In this document: positions 17,384 through 25,721 of the stretch, one piece after another
Layout of the letters: each line of letters starts with the position of its first letter
Position numbering within the stretch: position 1 is the stretch's first letter
Assembly: GCF_002968335.2 (NCBI RefSeq)
Contig: NZ_CP134398.1
Location: 3,286,001-3,350,000 of the forward strand
Direction: 5' to 3'
Source of the DNA: Mycobacterium sp. ITM-2016-00316
GTDB taxonomy: Bacteria > Actinomycetota > Actinomycetes > Mycobacteriales > Mycobacteriaceae
Length of the DNA: 64,000 nt
Notes under the pieces: generated by a model
The model's input: only the letters and a program-made list of their open reading frames with translations
Database searches by the model: none
What the model was told of the DNA's origin: nothing
Made by a program: the position numbers and the translations under genes

Positions 17384-17992
17384 TCACTCCTCGGGTGGAC
17401 CGACGCTCGAAAGCACCAACTGCAGGAAGGTGCGGTACAGGTCTTCGCCGTCGAGGTGGCTGGCCAGCGTGACGCCGTCGTTGGTGGCCAGCAGCACCCG
17501 GGCCAACGACTCGGCCGGGATTTTCAACGAGCCGCCCAGGCGGGCAACGCCTTTGGAGATGTACTCGGCCAGTGACCGCACCGTCTCGCGGCGCTGGACG
17601 GCCACCCGATCGCGGGCGGCGGGGTTGCGCAGCAGGAAAAGCGTGAATTCATAGTTCAACGCCGCGGCCTGTTGGGCATCAGTGGCACCACTGAGCACCC
17701 GCCAGCGTTCTGCGAATCCATCGACGTCGATGTCGGCGAACCGGTCGAAGGATTCCATCACGTCCGCGAAGCCGTCCAGGAAGCGCTGGCGATGCCGTTC
17801 GATCACCGCGAGGAACAGTTCGTCCTTGCCGCCGAACTGGGCATAGATCGCGCCGCGGGTGTAGCCGGCGGCCTCGGCGATGTCTTCCAGCGAACCCGCG
17901 TACCCGCGGCCGGCGAAGATCCCCTCGGCCGCATCGAGCAGCACCGTGCGGGTCTGCTCCATCCGCCGCTCTCTGGTCCAGCGCTCGGTCAT
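17384..17992 (-). CDS. TetR family transcriptional regulator
   Basis: A 202-residue repressor with a canonical TetR DNA-binding domain: TRTVLLDAAEGIFAGRGYAG, SLEDIAEAAGYTRGAIYAQF and GGKDELFLAVIE (about residues 13-62). The C-terminal ligand domain is helical. It is divergent from the Rieske oxygenase operon, and an inverted repeat overlaps the operon's likely promoter, so it probably represses that operon and perhaps itself. ATG 17992 gives the standard short basic N-terminus (MTERWTRERR). Downstream are the 22-residue ORF and the SRPBCC gene. Confidence 0.9.
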   Translation of the reverse strand: MTERWTRERRMEQTRTVLLDAAEGIFAGRGYAGSLEDIAEAAGYTRGAIYAQFGGKDELFLAVIERHRQRFLDGFADVMESFDRFADIDVDGFAERWRVLSGATDAQQAAALNYEFTLFLLRNPAARDRVAVQRRETVRSLAEYISKGVARLGGSLKIPAESLARVLLATNDGVTLASHLDGEDLYRTFLQLVLSSVGPPEE

Positions 17993-18020
17993 CGGACCAT
18001 TCTCGCAAACATCGATCTCA

Positions 18021-18057
18021 AATACAGACTTGTATCTGAAATTCATCTCTGTATTAT
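18021..18057 (+). promoter_or_regulatory. Candidate promoter and operator for the Rieske oxygenase operon
   Basis: AATACAGA (18021-18028) and TCTGTATT (18048-18055) form an exact 8-bp inverted repeat. An inner TACA...TGTA palindrome lies at 18023-18034. A plausible sigma-70-type promoter overlaps it: TTGTAT at 18030-18035 and TATTAT at 18052-18057, 16 bases apart. Repressor binding here would block the promoter. The divergent TetR gene starts 28 bp away. Confidence 0.55.
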
Positions 18058-18129
18058 CGTGACTGCCGTCACAGCCCCGACGCCGCCCTCGCGTCCTCGC
18101 GAACATCAGCCCGCAGAAGGGAACCCTCG

Positions 18130-19485
18130 ATGTCCATCGATTCCGCACAGTCCGCCCGCCCCGGCGAATGGGTCGACTCCGAAGGTCTGAGCCCCGACGA
18201 TGCCAGCGCACTGTTCCGCATGCAGATCCCCACCGACCGCTACACGTCGCAGGATTTCGTGAACCGGGAGCGTGCGGCCATCTGGATGCGGGTCTGGCAG
18301 ATCGTCGGTCGTGTCGACGAACTGGCGAAGGCCGGCGACTTCAAGGAGTACCGCATCTTTGATCAGTCCTTCGTGGTGATGCGCGGAAATGACGGCACCA
18401 CAAGGGGTTTCGTCAACGCCTGCCGGCACCGCGGCAACCCGCTGTTCGACGGTCAGGGCCACGCCAAACAACGCATCGTCTGCCAGTACCACCTATGGTC
18501 CTATGACCAGCAGGGCAAGCTACGAGGCTGTTCCAAACCCGAGATCGACAAGGACGATTACGGCCTGCTCGAGGTGCCGGTGGATACCTTCGCCGGTTTC
18601 ATCTTCCTCAATCCCGACCCGAATGCCGCACCGCTGCGCGACTTCCTGGGCGAGGACGTCATCCGGATCCTGGAGCCTTATCACCTCGATCAGATGACCA
18701 CGGTGCTCAACGTCCGAGAGGCGCTGGACTGCAACTGGAAGGTGGTGATGGACGCCTTCGAGGAGGGTTACCACGTTTCCGGGATCCATCCGCAGCTGCT
18801 GCGGGTGCTGGTCATCGATCCGACCAAGGTGAAGTACCGGTTCCTGGACAAACACAGCATCGCGGTCGCCCCGTTCGAGATCGCCCACGTCGAGGGCATG
18901 GGCCCGGAAAAACAGGTCGAGGGCATCATGGAGTTGCCCGAGACCTTCCCCGGCGTGGTGCGGGTGCTCCCCCGGTTCACCGAACTGGTCGACGAGAACC
19001 GCACGGCGGACGGCACTCTGGTGTTCCCCGAGGGTGTCACCGGGCGCACGCTGCTGCAGCAGGCCACCCGCGATACCCTGTCCCGCGACGGTCTGGATGT
19101 CGAAGGCCTCACCGACGCCCAGATGAGCGACAATCACGGCTGGGTGTTGTTCCCCAACTTCTTCATGACCATCCGGGCCGGTGAGGCCACCGTCATCATG
19201 TCCACCCCGCACCCCGACGGCGACCCCAACCGATGCATCTGGCACATCACCAGCTTCATGTGGCTGCCCGAAGAACACCGCAGTGCGTTTGCCGCAGACC
19301 TCATCGATGTGCGGGAGCCGGGCAGCTTCAAGTATTTCGAAGCGCTGCAACAGGATTATGAACAGATGCCACGGCAGCAGACCGGGCTGCGCAATGCGCG
19401 TCTGGACCACATGGCGCTGGTCAACGAGGAAGTGGTGATCGCGCACTATCACTCCGTCATCGACCGCTACCTGGCGGCCGTCTGA
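18130..19485 (+). CDS. Rieske non-haem iron oxygenase, alpha subunit
   Basis: A 451-residue aromatic-ring-hydroxylating-type oxygenase. The Rieske [2Fe-2S] centre is intact: CRHRG (Cys98, His100) and CQYHLW (Cys118, His121). The catalytic domain carries the mononuclear iron site in NWKVVMDAFEEGYHVSGIHP, with His215 and His220. Such enzymes hydroxylate or demethylate aromatic, terpenoid or steroid-like compounds and need an external reductase, which is not encoded in this operon. It is the first gene of a tight operon (stop overlaps the next ATG) with two NTF2-like proteins, a CMD-like protein and a P450, and is controlled from the TetR-flanked promoter. Confidence 0.93.
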   Translation: MSIDSAQSARPGEWVDSEGLSPDDASALFRMQIPTDRYTSQDFVNRERAAIWMRVWQIVGRVDELAKAGDFKEYRIFDQSFVVMRGNDGTTRGFVNACRHRGNPLFDGQGHAKQRIVCQYHLWSYDQQGKLRGCSKPEIDKDDYGLLEVPVDTFAGFIFLNPDPNAAPLRDFLGEDVIRILEPYHLDQMTTVLNVREALDCNWKVVMDAFEEGYHVSGIHPQLLRVLVIDPTKVKYRFLDKHSIAVAPFEIAHVEGMGPEKQVEGIMELPETFPGVVRVLPRFTELVDENRTADGTLVFPEGVTGRTLLQQATRDTLSRDGLDVEGLTDAQMSDNHGWVLFPNFFMTIRAGEATVIMSTPHPDGDPNRCIWHITSFMWLPEEHRSAFAADLIDVREPGSFKYFEALQQDYEQMPRQQTGLRNARLDHMALVNEEVVIAHYHSVIDRYLAAV

Positions 19486-19907
19486 TGCCCGAACTCGCCG
19501 AGATCGTCACACAGCACGCCGGCCGTAGCCGCACCGTCCTGGAGTACGCCGCCACCACCGGTCGCCTCGTCACCGCGGCCAAAGCACCCGGGTTCACCGA
19601 AGCCGGCTGGGCTCCCCTGGCCGACCTGGTCGACACCGAGAACTTCCTCCGCGTCGGCGCCTTCAAGGAGGAGATGGACTGGGCCGGCTACACCGCCTTC
19701 CTCACCGGGTGGGCGACCACCTCCGAATGGGAGTGCACGTTCAAGCGCATCACCGAGCACGGCGACCTGGTGTTCCTGGAACTCGAAGAGCGCAGTGTCG
19801 TCGGCGACTTCCGCAGCGTGGTGAATTCGCTGTCGGTGTATCAGTTCAGCGATGACGGTCGGATCCGGCGCCTCGACCTGTACCTGCAGATGGCGCTGCC
19901 CTCGTGA
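19485..19907 (+). CDS. SnoaL/NTF2-like protein
   Basis: A 140-residue protein of cone-shaped alpha+beta (NTF2-like) type, with WECTFKRITEHGDLVFLELE and SVVNSLSVYQFSDDGRIRRL as the curved beta sheet facing a ligand pocket. The N-terminal helices hold VTQHAGRSRTVLEYAATT. Its ATG overlaps the Rieske stop (ATGA) and its stop overlaps the next GTG, so it is translationally coupled on both sides. It could be a small isomerase, dehydratase or hydrolase acting on the oxygenase product, or a small subunit partner of the Rieske protein, since the beta subunits of ring-hydroxylating oxygenases share this fold. The latter is inference. Confidence 0.8.
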   Translation: MPELAEIVTQHAGRSRTVLEYAATTGRLVTAAKAPGFTEAGWAPLADLVDTENFLRVGAFKEEMDWAGYTAFLTGWATTSEWECTFKRITEHGDLVFLELEERSVVGDFRSVVNSLSVYQFSDDGRIRRLDLYLQMALPS

Positions 19908-20524
19908 CCGAGGCACCGCGCATGGCGCCGCTGGCGGTCGACCAATGGGGCGATCCCGAATACGCCGCGTTCGGCGCGCTGCTCGGACTGCCCGCCGACA
20001 AGGTGCCCCGGGCCGGTTCCGGCGAACCCTACGATCCGCTGAACTTCGACATCATCGGGATGCTGGCCCGCCACCCCGACATGGCAGAAATGTTCCTGCG
20101 GTTCAACGGTTTTCTGCTGCAGCGCGGAGAGTTGCCGGGACGGTTGCGCGAACTGATCATCCTGCGGGTCGCGCACCGGCACCGCTCGGCGTTCGAGTGG
20201 GGTCAGCACGTCAGGCTGGGCGCCGCGGTCGGTGTCACCGATGACGATGTCGCCGCGCTGGCCGAGGGCAACGACGGGTTCAGCGGCGCCGACCGCCTGG
20301 TGCTCGACGCCGTCGACGAGATCCTCGCCGAGGGAAAGGCGCAGTGGCCGACCTGGCAGCGCCTGGTCGACGAACTCGGCGAACGTGCCGCGATGGAGGT
20401 CGTCTTCCTCGTCGGCACCTACACCCTGACCGCCATGGCTTTCGGCACCTGGGGTTTACCAGCAAAGCCTGGCAGCGCACCGTTGCCACCGGACTCGATC
20501 ACCAAAGAGGAGCACGCGCAGTGA
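19904..20524 (+). CDS. Carboxymuconolactone decarboxylase (CMD) family protein
   Basis: A 206-residue all-helical protein of the CMD/AhpD-like superfamily. The core helices are FLRFNGFLLQRGELPGRLRE, LIILRVAHRHRSAFEWGQHV and the repeat-like LVLDAVDEIL...ELGERAAMEVVFLVGTYTLT. The usual catalytic CxxC of AhpD is absent: the equivalent segment reads AHRHRSAFEWGQH, as in many CMD-like proteins tied to catabolism of cyclic compounds. GTG 19904 overlaps the previous stop, and its own stop overlaps the next GTG. Its role as lactone decarboxylase or isomerase in the operon pathway is inferred. Confidence 0.85.
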   Translation: MTEAPRMAPLAVDQWGDPEYAAFGALLGLPADKVPRAGSGEPYDPLNFDIIGMLARHPDMAEMFLRFNGFLLQRGELPGRLRELIILRVAHRHRSAFEWGQHVRLGAAVGVTDDDVAALAEGNDGFSGADRLVLDAVDEILAEGKAQWPTWQRLVDELGERAAMEVVFLVGTYTLTAMAFGTWGLPAKPGSAPLPPDSITKEEHAQ

Positions 20525-21045
20525 ACCTGGAAGACCGTATCGCCAAGCACCGCCGGATGGCCGAGAGCTACCGCGACAAGTACGTGCTGCAGAAGGTCGC
20601 CGCGGGCGAGAGCTACGACGAGTGGGAGTTCACCGAGGACGCGGTCTACACCTCCCCCTACTTCGTCGCCGATCAGGAACTGGTGCTCAAAGATGTAGCG
20701 ACGCACTGGGATACCGCGGCCACCGTGGAAGCCAAGGCCTATGGCATCACCTTCCCGGACTGGAAGCCGGTCGACTACAAGGTCTGGCCGGCCGAGAACG
20801 GCTTCGTGATGCGCTACCGATGGCAGGGCACCAACGTCAACGACGGAAAGGTGATGGGTTTCTACTCGATCAGTTTCGTCGATACCAACGAGGACGCGCA
20901 GATCACCCACTGGTCGACCTACGTCAACGACGAGGAATACGGCCCGTTCCTCGAGGCCGCGATCGGGGCCCGCGGACCGTTCCACGGAGATTCCTACATG
21001 CAGGCACTGGCGCGGCATTTCGAGAAACACGGACTGAGCTTCTAG
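20521..21045 (+). CDS. NTF2-like protein (second in operon)
   Basis: A 174-residue protein with an NTF2/SnoaL-like pattern. An N-terminal helix (LEDRIAKHRRMAESYRDKYV) is followed by WEFTEDAVYTSPYF and strands YKVWPAENGFVMRYRWQGTN and VMGFYSISFVDTNEDAQITH. These lead to WSTYVNDEEYGPF and a final helix. It lacks a signal peptide. The GTG start at 20521 overlaps the previous stop codon by four bases, and the P450 follows 10 bp downstream. It differs strongly from the first NTF2-like protein of the operon, so it is not a recent duplicate. The function is unknown; an isomerase or cyclase-like step is possible. Confidence 0.78.
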   Translation: MNLEDRIAKHRRMAESYRDKYVLQKVAAGESYDEWEFTEDAVYTSPYFVADQELVLKDVATHWDTAATVEAKAYGITFPDWKPVDYKVWPAENGFVMRYRWQGTNVNDGKVMGFYSISFVDTNEDAQITHWSTYVNDEEYGPFLEAAIGARGPFHGDSYMQALARHFEKHGLSF

Positions 21046-21055
21046 GGAGCCGACG

Positions 21056-22258
21056 ATGACCACCAGCGCCACCGAGCGGGTGTACTACGACCCGTGGGAT
21101 GCGGACCTGAACGCGAACCCGTACCCGATGTTCAAGCGTTTCCGCGACGAGGCGCCGCTCTACTACAACGACACCCACGACTTCTACGCCGTCAGCCGCT
21201 TCGAGGACGTGAACCGTGCGCTGGTGGATCACGCGACGTTCAGCTCGGCACGCGGGGCGGTGCTGGAGATCATCAAGGCGGGCATCGAGATTCCCTCGGG
21301 AACCCTGATTTTCGAGGATCCGCCGATTCACGATCTCCACCGCAACCTGCTGTCCCGGGCTTTCACGCCTCGCAAGATCAATGCGTTGGAGCCCACGGTG
21401 CGTGAGTTCACCGCGCGCTGCCTCGATCCGCTCGTCGGTGGCGACCGGTTCGATTTCGTCACCGATCTCGGCGCGGTGATGCCGCTGCGCGTGGTCAGCG
21501 CGCTGTTCGGCATTCCCGAGGACTACCAGAGTCGCGTGCTGGCCGACGGCGACAAGTATGTGCGCACCGAACGCGGCGCCCAGATGACCGACAATCCCGA
21601 CGGTCCCATCACCGACGGCGAGTTCTTCGCCGAGTTCGTCGACTGGCGGATCGCTCACCCCGCTGACGATCTGACCACCGAGCTGCTCAACGCAGAGTTC
21701 ACCGACGAGACGGGCACCACCCGCACGTTGCGCCGCGAGGAGCTGCTGCTGTTCATGTCCGTCGTCGCGGTGGCCGGGTCGGAGACCACGACCCGCCTGA
21801 TCGGCTGGGCGGGCAAGCTCCTGTCCGAGCATCCCGATCAACGCCGGAAGTTGGTGGCCGACCGGTCGCTGGTGCCCGGCGCGGTCGAGGAGATCCTGCG
21901 TTTCGAGCCACCCGCGCTGCAGGCCGCCCGCTACGTCACCCGCGATGCCGAGTTCCATGGCGCGACGGTGCCCGAGGGCAGCGCGATCATCCTGTTGATC
22001 GGTGCGGCCAACCGCGACGAACGCCGCTTCGGGCCGGACGCGGAGCGGTTTGATGTCACCCGGTCGCCGCGCCAGCACTTGTCGTTCGGCGTCGGGGCAC
22101 ATTACTGCCTGGGTAATGCGCTGGCGCGCATCGAGGGCCGCATTGCGTTGGACGAGATCATGAACCGTTTCCCTGACTGGGAAGTCGATCTCGATGCCGC
22201 GGTGTTCTCCTCGGCGTCGGTGGTCCGCGGATGGGACAGCATGCCGGCGCGGGTCTGA
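21056..22258 (+). CDS. Cytochrome P450
   Basis: A 400-residue soluble bacterial P450. The haem-binding loop is FGVGAHYCLGNALARIE, with the axial Cys at about 351. The I-helix oxygen-activation motif reads VAVAGSETTTRL, and the ExxR motif is EEILRF with the usual aromatic region after it. No ferredoxin or reductase gene lies next to it, so electrons must come from elsewhere. It is the last gene of the TetR-controlled Rieske operon and probably performs a second oxidation on the same substrate. The CYP family number cannot be assigned without a search. Confidence 0.94.
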   Translation: MTTSATERVYYDPWDADLNANPYPMFKRFRDEAPLYYNDTHDFYAVSRFEDVNRALVDHATFSSARGAVLEIIKAGIEIPSGTLIFEDPPIHDLHRNLLSRAFTPRKINALEPTVREFTARCLDPLVGGDRFDFVTDLGAVMPLRVVSALFGIPEDYQSRVLADGDKYVRTERGAQMTDNPDGPITDGEFFAEFVDWRIAHPADDLTTELLNAEFTDETGTTRTLRREELLLFMSVVAVAGSETTTRLIGWAGKLLSEHPDQRRKLVADRSLVPGAVEEILRFEPPALQAARYVTRDAEFHGATVPEGSAIILLIGAANRDERRFGPDAERFDVTRSPRQHLSFGVGAHYCLGNALARIEGRIALDEIMNRFPDWEVDLDAAVFSSASVVRGWDSMPARV

Positions 22259-22265
22259 CCCGATG

Positions 22266-23453
22266 TCAGGGTAGGGCGCCGAGCACCGGGTCGACCGACG
22301 GAGCGGGCGGTACGGGCGCGGGCGGCGGGAGATGCTCGACCGGAGCGGCAAGCGCCTCCGGGGCCGGCGGCACGACCGCAGGCGGTGGTGGTGGCGGCGG
22401 AGCCGGCACGAACGGCGGCAGCATCCAGAACGGCGGCGGCGGCACCACCGGTGCCGGCGGAAGAACCTCCGGAGCCGGGACGGGGGCCGCAAGCGGCACG
22501 GCAGGCTCCGGGACGGCGAGCTCGGCGGCCGGGGCCACATCGGGCACCGGCAGTTGCGGTGCCGCGAGCGGCTCGGCGCTCACCGGTGGTTCGACGGGCA
22601 CAGCCGGCTCGGGCATCGCTTCGGCCACCGGCTGCGTTTGCGGCAGCGCCAGTTGCACCGGCGGCTCGCTCACCTCGGCGAGGGTGGGCGTCGGCTCCGG
22701 CACCGCCGCCACCGGCTGTACCGCCGGCGCCTGTGGCGGCACCACCTGGGTGGTCTGCGCCGTCGGCGCCGTGGTGCTACCGGCCAGCGCCGCCTCCGTA
22801 GGCTGCTGCTTCGCTGTCCCGACGAACTGCGAACCGACCGCGAACAGCGCCACCACCGCGGTCACCGCGGCCGCCGACACCAGACGGGTGCCCGATACCG
22901 CCGGCGTCCACTCGGGTACCCAGTTGCGGCGCGGGCGCGCCACCAGAACGGGCTCCGGCGGTGCAGCGTCGGTGACGACCGCCTGTGCGGCGTCATAGGC
23001 CGGTGTCCGTCCGGCATCGGGCCCGCAGATCACGTCGTGATCGACAAACGCCGACTCGTCATCGGCGTCGGTCTCGCGGTCGTCGGCGAGCATCCCGGCC
23101 AGCAGGCCGCAGAGGTCGGTTCGCTCGGTGCGCTGGGTGGGCGCAACATCGCCGTTGCCCGGTGTGACCTGGCGGACCGAGCGCACATCGGGCCAGCCTG
23201 CGGTTCGCAGCTCCGCGAGCAGCGTGCTGACCTGCTGCTCGACGTCCTGGCTCCAGCAGACCCCGATCGAGTCGATCCGCCGGCCGCTTGTCGCGGCGAT
23301 GGACTGGGCGCCGCGTACCGCGGCAAGACAGCGGGGCACGAGGTCATCGAGGCCGCGGACGGCGAACTTGTCGTCGTCCAGGGGCGCGGTGCCCTCGACG
23401 AGTACCCAGCCGACACCGGCCGCGGTCACCGACAGTCCAAGTACGGTTTTCAC
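22266..23453 (-). CDS. Proline-rich single-pass membrane protein (DUF7159-like)
   Basis: A 395-residue mycobacterial-type protein. Residues 1-120 begin MKTVLGLSVTAAGVGWVLVE, a pattern resembling the start of an actin/ROK-like fold, and include IDSIGVCWSQD and VRQVTPGN. A transmembrane helix spans about 190-210 (LVSAAAVTAVVALFAVGSQF). The remaining 180 residues are extremely rich in Pro, Ala, Val and Glu and end in a poly-proline segment, so the C-terminal half is probably a disordered extracytoplasmic tail. Similar proteins are common in mycobacteria (I believe DUF7159), but no function is known to me. The start is GTG at 23453. It converges on the P450 gene, with seven bases between stops. 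Confidence 0.75.
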   Translation of the reverse strand: MKTVLGLSVTAAGVGWVLVEGTAPLDDDKFAVRGLDDLVPRCLAAVRGAQSIAATSGRRIDSIGVCWSQDVEQQVSTLLAELRTAGWPDVRSVRQVTPGNGDVAPTQRTERTDLCGLLAGMLADDRETDADDESAFVDHDVICGPDAGRTPAYDAAQAVVTDAAPPEPVLVARPRRNWVPEWTPAVSGTRLVSAAAVTAVVALFAVGSQFVGTAKQQPTEAALAGSTTAPTAQTTQVVPPQAPAVQPVAAVPEPTPTLAEVSEPPVQLALPQTQPVAEAMPEPAVPVEPPVSAEPLAAPQLPVPDVAPAAELAVPEPAVPLAAPVPAPEVLPPAPVVPPPPFWMLPPFVPAPPPPPPPAVVPPAPEALAAPVEHLPPPAPVPPAPSVDPVLGALP

Positions 23454-23715
23454 CCTCGGTTCCGACTCCTGTCCCGGGTCTGGTGCTGATCGCGGACGAG
23501 CCTAGTTTGCTCGTTCGCGTTCGGCATCTCGACGAAACCGCCGTTTTCACGGCTGCGTATCCGCTTATCGGGCGCGCGTCCGGCAGTGTTACCAGCTAGA
23601 GCGCGGTCCGCGACGGACTCACCGGTGGGTGTCCGGGCTACCCGGTACGGCGGCAGACATTCACCGAGCGTTCATCTTCACCGCAACACCGTCGGGGCGT
23701 TCGCACCCCGTGCCG

Positions 23716-24372
23716 TCACACGGTCGCCGGCCGGCGCCGCCGCCTACGTTCCCCGATCGCCGCGAACTGGCTTTTCAGGCCCTGGATGAATGCGGTGAGC
23801 GCAAGCTCGAAGCTCGCCGTGTCGATTTCGCTGGCCTTACCGCGCAGCAGGTGCGCCTGATCCATGTGCGGGTAGCGGTCGCGATAGACCTGGACGTCGT
23901 CGACGAATCCCCGGGAGAACGAACCTACGGTCGACCCGAGTACCAACGACCGGGTGGCCGCGCCGATCAGGGTCGCCTCGCGGGGCGGCCAGCCGGCCCG
24001 CACCAGACCACCGTGGACCGAATCCGCGATGCGCAGACTCTCGTCGCGCTGGCCGGGACCACCGGCCAGAAAGGGCACCATGTTGGGATGTGACACCAGC
24101 GCGGCACGGTAGGAGCGTGCCCACGCGGCCAGGGCCACATCCCAGTCCTCGTCTGCGTCGAAGGCCGAGGTGTCCACCGCGGTGACGATCAGGCTGGCGA
24201 CATCGTCGAGGACGTCATCTTTGGTCGGGTAGTGCTTGTACAGGGAGGCGGCCTGCACACCGAGTTCGGCGGCAAGTTTGCGCATGGACAGCTCGCCGAG
24301 GCCGGCGCGGTCGATGATCATCAGTGCGCTGTCCCGGATGCGCTCGCGACTGAGCAGGCGTGGTCTTCCCAC
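23716..24372 (-). CDS. TetR family transcriptional regulator (controls adjacent fadE)
   Basis: A 218-residue TetR repressor. The HTH is LSMRKLAAELGVQAASLYKH within residues 28-50, preceded by the typical SRERIRDSALMIIDRAGL. The C-terminal ligand domain resembles the TetR_C_1 group. The last residues are highly basic (GERRRRRRPATV). It is divergent from an acyl-CoA dehydrogenase gene with 92 bp between starts; an inverted repeat there overlaps a strong promoter, so it very probably represses fadE and possibly itself. The start is GTG at 24372 (MGRPRLLS). Confidence 0.9.
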   Translation of the reverse strand: MGRPRLLSRERIRDSALMIIDRAGLGELSMRKLAAELGVQAASLYKHYPTKDDVLDDVASLIVTAVDTSAFDADEDWDVALAAWARSYRAALVSHPNMVPFLAGGPGQRDESLRIADSVHGGLVRAGWPPREATLIGAATRSLVLGSTVGSFSRGFVDDVQVYRDRYPHMDQAHLLRGKASEIDTASFELALTAFIQGLKSQFAAIGERRRRRRPATV

Positions 24373-24394
24373 CTGTTCCGCACCTCCCCCACAA

Positions 24395-24440
24395 TTGCCC
24401 TGGTGAACGACGTTAGCTTATAGTGAGGTCAATAGCTAAC
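24395..24440 (+). promoter_or_regulatory. Promoter and operator of fadE
   Basis: TTGCCC (24395-24400) and TATAGT (24419-24424) are spaced 18 bases apart and look like a good sigma-70-type promoter. The inverted repeat GTTAGCT (24412-24418) / AGCTAAC (24434-24440) straddles the -10 element. Binding of the divergent TetR here would block transcription. Confidence 0.65.
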
Positions 24441-24464
24441 ACTGTTCGCTAAGGAGAGGTACCG

Positions 24465-25622
24465 ATGCAGAGGACCGTCTACAACCAGGAGCACGAAGAC
24501 TTCCGCGCGATGATCCGGGACTTCATCGCCGCCGAGGTCGTCCCGGTGTACGACGAGTGGTTCGAGGCAGGTATCGCGCCTCGCGATTTCTATTACAAGC
24601 TGGGCGAATTAGGCATCTTCGGTATCGAGATCCCCACCGAGTACGGTGGCTCCGGTATCGATTCCTACAAGTTCCAGGCCATCGTCACCGAGGAACTGTC
24701 CCGGGCAGCGGTGTCCTTCGGCGGTTCCAGCGTGCACATCGGATTGTGCCTGCCCTATCTCAAGGCGCTGGCCACCGAAGAGCAGAAGCAGCGCTGGTAT
24801 CCGGGCATGATGTCCGGCGAGATCATGTTCGCCATCGCCATGACCGAGCCCGGGACCGGTTCCGATCTGGCCGGAATGCGCACCACCGCAAAGCCTTCCG
24901 GCGATGGTACGCATTACGTCCTGAACGGCTCCAAGACCTTCATCACCGGCGGCGTGCACGCCGACCGCGTCATCGTCTGCGCCCGCACCGCCGCTCCGCG
25001 CGAGGACGACCGCCGCTACGGAATCTCACTGCTGGTGGTCGACACCAAGTCCGCCGGCTACGAGGTGGGCCGCAAGCTCGACAAGCTGGGCCTGCGCACA
25101 TCCGATACTGCCGAGCTCAACTTCGTCGATGTCAAGGTGCCCGTCGAGGACGTCCTGGGTGAATTGCACATGGGCTTTTCCTATCTGGGCCAGAACCTGC
25201 CCCGCGAGCGGCTTGCCATCGCGGTCGGCTCCTACGCCCAGGCCAAGGCCGCTGTCGCCTTCGCCGCGCAGTACACCAAGGACCGCACGGTGTTCGGTAA
25301 GCCCGTCGCGGCGTTCCAGAACACCAAATTCGAGCTGGCGGCCTGTAAGGCCGATGTCGATGCGGCCGAGGCCGTCGTCGACCGCGCGATGGAGGCCCAC
25401 GACCGCGACGAACTGACACCCGCCGATGCGGCCGCCGCGAAGCTGTTCTGCACCGATATCGCCGCCAAGGTCATCGACCGGTGCCTGCAGTTGCACGGTG
25501 GCTACGGCTATATCAACGAGTACCCGATCGCCCGGCTCTACGCCGACAACCGGGTCAGCCGGATCTATGGCGGCACCAGTGAGGTGATGAAGATGATCAT
25601 CGCCAAGGACATGGGACTCTAA
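24465..25622 (+). CDS. Acyl-CoA dehydrogenase (FadE)
   Basis: A 385-residue flavoenzyme that introduces the alpha-beta double bond in an acyl-CoA during beta-oxidation or amino-acid catabolism. FAD and substrate motifs are present: FAIAMTEPGTGSDLAGMRTT, GSKTFITGG, and LQLHGGYGYINEYPIARLYA, followed by YGGTSEVMK, whose Glu is at the catalytic-base position of many family members. The RBS AAGGAGAGG precedes the ATG. It is expressed from its own promoter and is probably repressed by the divergent TetR. The chain-length class cannot be read from sequence. Confidence 0.93.
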   Translation: MQRTVYNQEHEDFRAMIRDFIAAEVVPVYDEWFEAGIAPRDFYYKLGELGIFGIEIPTEYGGSGIDSYKFQAIVTEELSRAAVSFGGSSVHIGLCLPYLKALATEEQKQRWYPGMMSGEIMFAIAMTEPGTGSDLAGMRTTAKPSGDGTHYVLNGSKTFITGGVHADRVIVCARTAAPREDDRRYGISLLVVDTKSAGYEVGRKLDKLGLRTSDTAELNFVDVKVPVEDVLGELHMGFSYLGQNLPRERLAIAVGSYAQAKAAVAFAAQYTKDRTVFGKPVAAFQNTKFELAACKADVDAAEAVVDRAMEAHDRDELTPADAAAAKLFCTDIAAKVIDRCLQLHGGYGYINEYPIARLYADNRVSRIYGGTSEVMKMIIAKDMGL

Positions 25623-25721
25623 CCCGGGCGCTGTTACCGGCATCACATTCACCGCGGCGCCCCACGAGCGTCACAGTGCCCCGATATCCCCAAAAGTGTT
25701 GTCCTGTGGTGCACTTGGCCG

